Assembly: GCF_030506255.1 (NCBI RefSeq)
Contig: NZ_CP113431.1
Span: 248,001 to 312,000, forward strand
Reading direction: 5' to 3'
DNA from: Nocardioides sp. Arc9.136
GTDB taxonomy: Bacteria; Actinomycetota; Actinomycetes; Propionibacteriales; Nocardioidaceae
Length of the DNA stretch: 64,000 bases
The position numbers and the translations under genes are program-made. This document shows positions 61,594 to 64,000 of this stretch, one piece after another (within the stretch, counting starts at the first letter, position 1; every line of letters starts with the position of its first letter). The notes beneath the pieces are model-generated. The model saw nothing but the letters and a program-made list of their open reading frames with translations. It was not told the origin of the DNA and did no database searches.

Positions 61594-63228
61594 TCAGTGC
61601 TGGACGGCCTGCTCGGCGCCGGCGCCGGTGAGCGCACGGACCTCGAGCTCGGTGTAGCGGTCCTCGGCCGCCGGCTCCCGGCTGGTCACCGTCCCGAGCC
61701 AGCCGAAGAAGAAGCCGAGCGGGATCGAGACGATGCCGGGGTTCTCCAGCGGGAACCAGGAGATGTCGATGCTGGTCGGCAGCAGCGAGAGGTTCTTGCC
61801 GGTCGGGTCGAGCCCCTTGCCGGAGACCACCGGGGAGAAGATCACCAGCCCGACGGCCGAGATCAGGCCGCCGTAGATGCTCCACAGCGCGCCGCGGGTG
61901 TTGAAGCGGCGCCAGAACATGTTGTAGATGATCGTCGGCAGGTTCGCCGAGGCGGCGACCGCGAAGGCCAGCGCCACGAGGAACGCGATGTTCAGGCTCT
62001 GCGCGGGGATGGCCAGCAGGATCGAGACCAGGCCGATGCCGGCGGCCGCGAAGCGGGTCACCTTGATCTCCTGGTCCTCGGTCGCGGTGCCCTTCTTGAT
62101 CACGGAGTTGTAGATGTCGTGGGCCACCGACGCCGACGAGGTCAGGGTCAGGCCGGCGACCACCGCGAGGATCGTCGCGAACGCCACGGCCGCGATCAGT
62201 GCCAGCAGGATGGCGCCTCCGGTCGACCCGGCCCCGCCACCGACGGACTCGGCCAGCAAGGGGGCGGCCAGGTTGCCGGACGCGTCGAGCTCACCGGACT
62301 CCCGCAGGCCCGGGATGTCGAGGAGCGCGGCAGCGCCGAAGCCGAGCACCAGCGTGAAGAGGTAGAAGACGCCGATCAGCCCGATCGCCCACAGGACCGA
62401 CTTCCGGGCGTCCCGGGAGGTCGGGACGGTGTAGAAGCGGATGAGGATGTGCGGCAGGCCGGCGGTGCCGAGCACCAGCGCGATGCCGAGGCTGATGAAG
62501 TCGATCTTGCTGGTCGCGGTGGCGCCGTACTTCAGGCCCGGCTCGAGGAACGCCGAGCCCTGCCCGGAGTTGCTGGCCGCCGCGCCGAGCAGCTCGGAGA
62601 GGTTGAAGTCGAACTTCGCGAGCACCAGCACGACGATCAGCGCGGAGCCGGTCATCAGCAGGACGGCCTTGACGATCTGCACCCAGGTGGTGCCCTTCAT
62701 GCCGCCGACGGTGACGTAGAAGATCATCAGCGCGCCGACGCCGAAGATGACGATGTTCTTGACCGCCTGGTCGTCGACGCCGAGCAGCAGCGCGACGAGC
62801 GCGCCGGCGCCGACCATCTGCGCGAGCAGGTAGAAGATCGACACCACGACCGTCGAGGTCGCCGCGGCCATCCGCACCGGGCGCTGCTTCATGCGGAACG
62901 CCAGCTGGTCGGCCATCGTGTAGCGACCGGAGTTGCGCAGCATCTCGGCCACGAGCAGCAGCGCGACCAGCCAGGCCACGAGGAAGCCGATCGAGTAGAG
63001 GAACCCGTCGTAGCCCGACAGCGCGATCGCGCCCGAGATGCCGAGGAACGACGCCGCCGACATGTAGTCGCCGCCGATCGCGAGCCCGTTCTGCACCGGC
63101 GAGAACGACCGGCCGCCGGCGTAGAAGTCGGCCGTCCCGGACGTCTGCCGGCTGGCCCAGAAGGTGATGCCGACCGTCAGCGCGACGACGGCGAGGAACA
63201 GGATCGTGGTGAGCACCTGGTCGTCCAT
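61594..63228 (-). CDS. actP: Cation/acetate symporter (SSF family, ActP-like)
   Basis: A 544-residue sodium:solute symporter with about 13 helices. FWASRQTSGTADFYAGGRSFSPVQNGLAIGGDYMSAASFLGISG is the SSF signature region, and AMLAGI-type helices such as AGLTLTSSASVAHDIYNSVIKKGTATEDQEIKVTR follow, typical of ActP. It probably moves acetate or a similar short acid with sodium. It overlaps the DUF485 gene by 1 base at the start/stop junction and precedes acs, the usual actP-acs order. Confidence 0.9.
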   Translation of the reverse strand: MDDQVLTTILFLAVVALTVGITFWASRQTSGTADFYAGGRSFSPVQNGLAIGGDYMSAASFLGISGAIALSGYDGFLYSIGFLVAWLVALLLVAEMLRNSGRYTMADQLAFRMKQRPVRMAAATSTVVVSIFYLLAQMVGAGALVALLLGVDDQAVKNIVIFGVGALMIFYVTVGGMKGTTWVQIVKAVLLMTGSALIVVLVLAKFDFNLSELLGAAASNSGQGSAFLEPGLKYGATATSKIDFISLGIALVLGTAGLPHILIRFYTVPTSRDARKSVLWAIGLIGVFYLFTLVLGFGAAALLDIPGLRESGELDASGNLAAPLLAESVGGGAGSTGGAILLALIAAVAFATILAVVAGLTLTSSASVAHDIYNSVIKKGTATEDQEIKVTRFAAAGIGLVSILLAIPAQSLNIAFLVALAFAVAASANLPTIIYNMFWRRFNTRGALWSIYGGLISAVGLVIFSPVVSGKGLDPTGKNLSLLPTSIDISWFPLENPGIVSIPLGFFFGWLGTVTSREPAAEDRYTELEVRALTGAGAEQAVQH

Positions 63229-63617
63229 CAGTGGGCCCCTCCCTCGTGGTGGCGGCGCGGGGAGTGGGCGCCGCGCTCGGCGACGTACTGCTCGTCGAGC
63301 TGGCGGGCCAGCGGGTCGAGCTTGCTCTCGGAGTAGCGGGCGTAGAGGAACGCCAGGCCGAACGTCGTCACGAACTGCAGCAGGCCGAAGACCAGCGCGA
63401 CGTTGATGTTGCCGACGACCTTGGTGTCCATGAAGCCACCGGCGTAGTTCGACATCAGGATGTAGAGCAGGTACCAGGCCAGGAACGCGGCCGTGGCGGG
63501 CAGGACGAAGCCCCGGTAGCGCTTGCGCAGCTCGTGGAACTCCGGTGCGGCGGAGAGCTGGTCGTAGACCGGGTCGTGCCGGCCCGCCTGCTCCGGCACC
63601 TCGGGCGGTGTGGTCAC
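63228..63617 (-). CDS. DUF485 membrane protein of the acetate symporter module
   Basis: A 129-residue protein starting at GTG 63617 with GAGAGGGG upstream. Two membrane helices (LPATAAFLAWYLLYILMSNY and VALVFGLLQFVTTFGLAFLYARYSESKLDPLA) carry the DUF485 pattern, after a soluble DPVYDQLSAAPEFHELRKRYRGF segment. DUF485 proteins are encoded just before actP in most genomes and probably support the transporter. The C-terminus is histidine- and charge-rich (SPRRHHEGGAH). The upstream 280 bases 63618-63897 hold no clear gene. Confidence 0.9.
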   Translation of the reverse strand: MTTPPEVPEQAGRHDPVYDQLSAAPEFHELRKRYRGFVLPATAAFLAWYLLYILMSNYAGGFMDTKVVGNINVALVFGLLQFVTTFGLAFLYARYSESKLDPLARQLDEQYVAERGAHSPRRHHEGGAH

Positions 63618-63859
63618 CGAATGGCCCCTCTCGTGGACAGGTGTGATCGGCGTCACCGTAGGAGCGGGCGCGCGGGCGACGGCAGGCCTCCGCGCGGGTA
63701 CGTCGCCCAGCGGCGAGCGCTCGTCGGTGAGCGGTCGGTCGCGCGCGACGAACGGTCGCCGGGTCGGGGCCGGGATCACGGGTGGCTCGCGGCCGGGCTC
63801 GTGAGGCGGTGAGGTCCGTGAGGCCGTGAGGACAAGTTGACGTCGGCGAACCAGCGGGC

Positions 63860-63884
63860 GGCGCCGGAGGTCATCTCCGGCGCC
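63860..63884. repeat. Inverted repeat before the last gene
   Basis: GGCGCCGGAG-GTCAT-CTCCGGCGCC, a perfect 10-bp stem 13 bases before ATG 63898. It could be a terminator for a leftward message, an operator, or a leader hairpin. Confidence 0.45.
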
Positions 63885-63897
63885 GAGGTTGGGAGCC

Positions 63898-64000
63898 ATG
63901 ACGACGACCGCACCCGCGACCGAGGTCGCTGCCGCCGCGACGCCGGCCGCCGCGCCGCCCGCCCCTCCCGCACCGTCCGCGCCGTCCGCACCCGCGCGCC
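63898..64000 (+). CDS. Start of an unidentified gene (truncated by window end)
   Basis: ATG 63898 is preceded by GGGAG and opens a frame that runs to the window end: MTTTAPATEVAAAATPAAAP followed by more Pro/Ala/Ser. Only 34 residues are visible, all low complexity, so no function can be given. The coding choice rests on the ribosome site, codon bias and divergent position to the symporter operon. Confidence 0.45.
   Translation, partial: MTTTAPATEVAAAATPAAAPPAPPAPSAPSAPAR

Overview
The window is a continuous piece of a high-GC actinobacterial chromosome. The evidence is very high GC, frequent GTG starts, 4-bp start/stop overlaps, a WhiB-family regulator, a mycobacterial-type type VII secretion (ESX/T7SS) locus, a MarP-like protease and several apparently leaderless genes. 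Gene content and codon style suggest a Nocardioides-like organism, but that is inference. No integrase, transposase, phage structural cluster or CRISPR array was seen.

Layout. 1-4.3 kb: the end of a UvrA-like ABC protein, a gamma-carbonic-anhydrase-fold protein, a MoxR ATPase/VWA pair and an HU protein, followed by a terminator and a palindromic repeat. 4.4-10.5 kb: two related cassettes on the minus strand, each starting with a WXG100-like protein and ending with an alpha/beta-hydrolase-fold protein. One also has an EspG-like protein, and its hydrolase has lost its nucleophile. A secreted beta-propeller gene lies between them. 10.5-19.3 kb: an aminotransferase, a ketosteroid-dehydrogenase-like flavoprotein divergent from a redoxin across a KstR-type palindrome, a cation/proton antiporter, a VirR-like pair, a HerA-like ATPase and small proteins. 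19.3-29.9 kb: the core T7SS locus (eccC, then divergently an eccD paralogue, two esx genes, eccD, eccB and mycP).

30-37 kb: tRNA-Ser, SRP RNA, then dnaX, ybaB, recR, a DUF5063 gene, aspartokinase (with an internal beta-subunit start) and asd. 37.9-57.5 kb: tRNA-Pro, then a block in the same order as the M. tuberculosis Rv3683-Rv3671c region: metallophosphoesterase, YqeY, PonA2-like PBP, WhiB4-like, two ArsA/GET3-like ATPases, DUF4177, RidA, a Nudix-like protein, MBL-fold protein, Crp, Nth, Nudix and MarP. It is interrupted at 44.5-51.6 kb by an Nramp-like transporter, a YdeI-like protein and a sensor kinase/regulator/ABC exporter operon. 57.6-64 kb: a holin-like membrane protein, NhaA, an acetate module (DUF485, ActP-type symporter, acetyl-CoA synthetase) and the start of an unidentified gene.

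The most interesting material is the T7SS core plus its two satellite cassettes. They look like substrate/chaperone/effector modules, one of which carries a degenerate hydrolase. Next are the related hairpin repeats at 42.2 and 57.5 kb, the KstR-like operator, and several proteins with altered active-site motifs (CxC redoxin, Nramp protein without DPGN).
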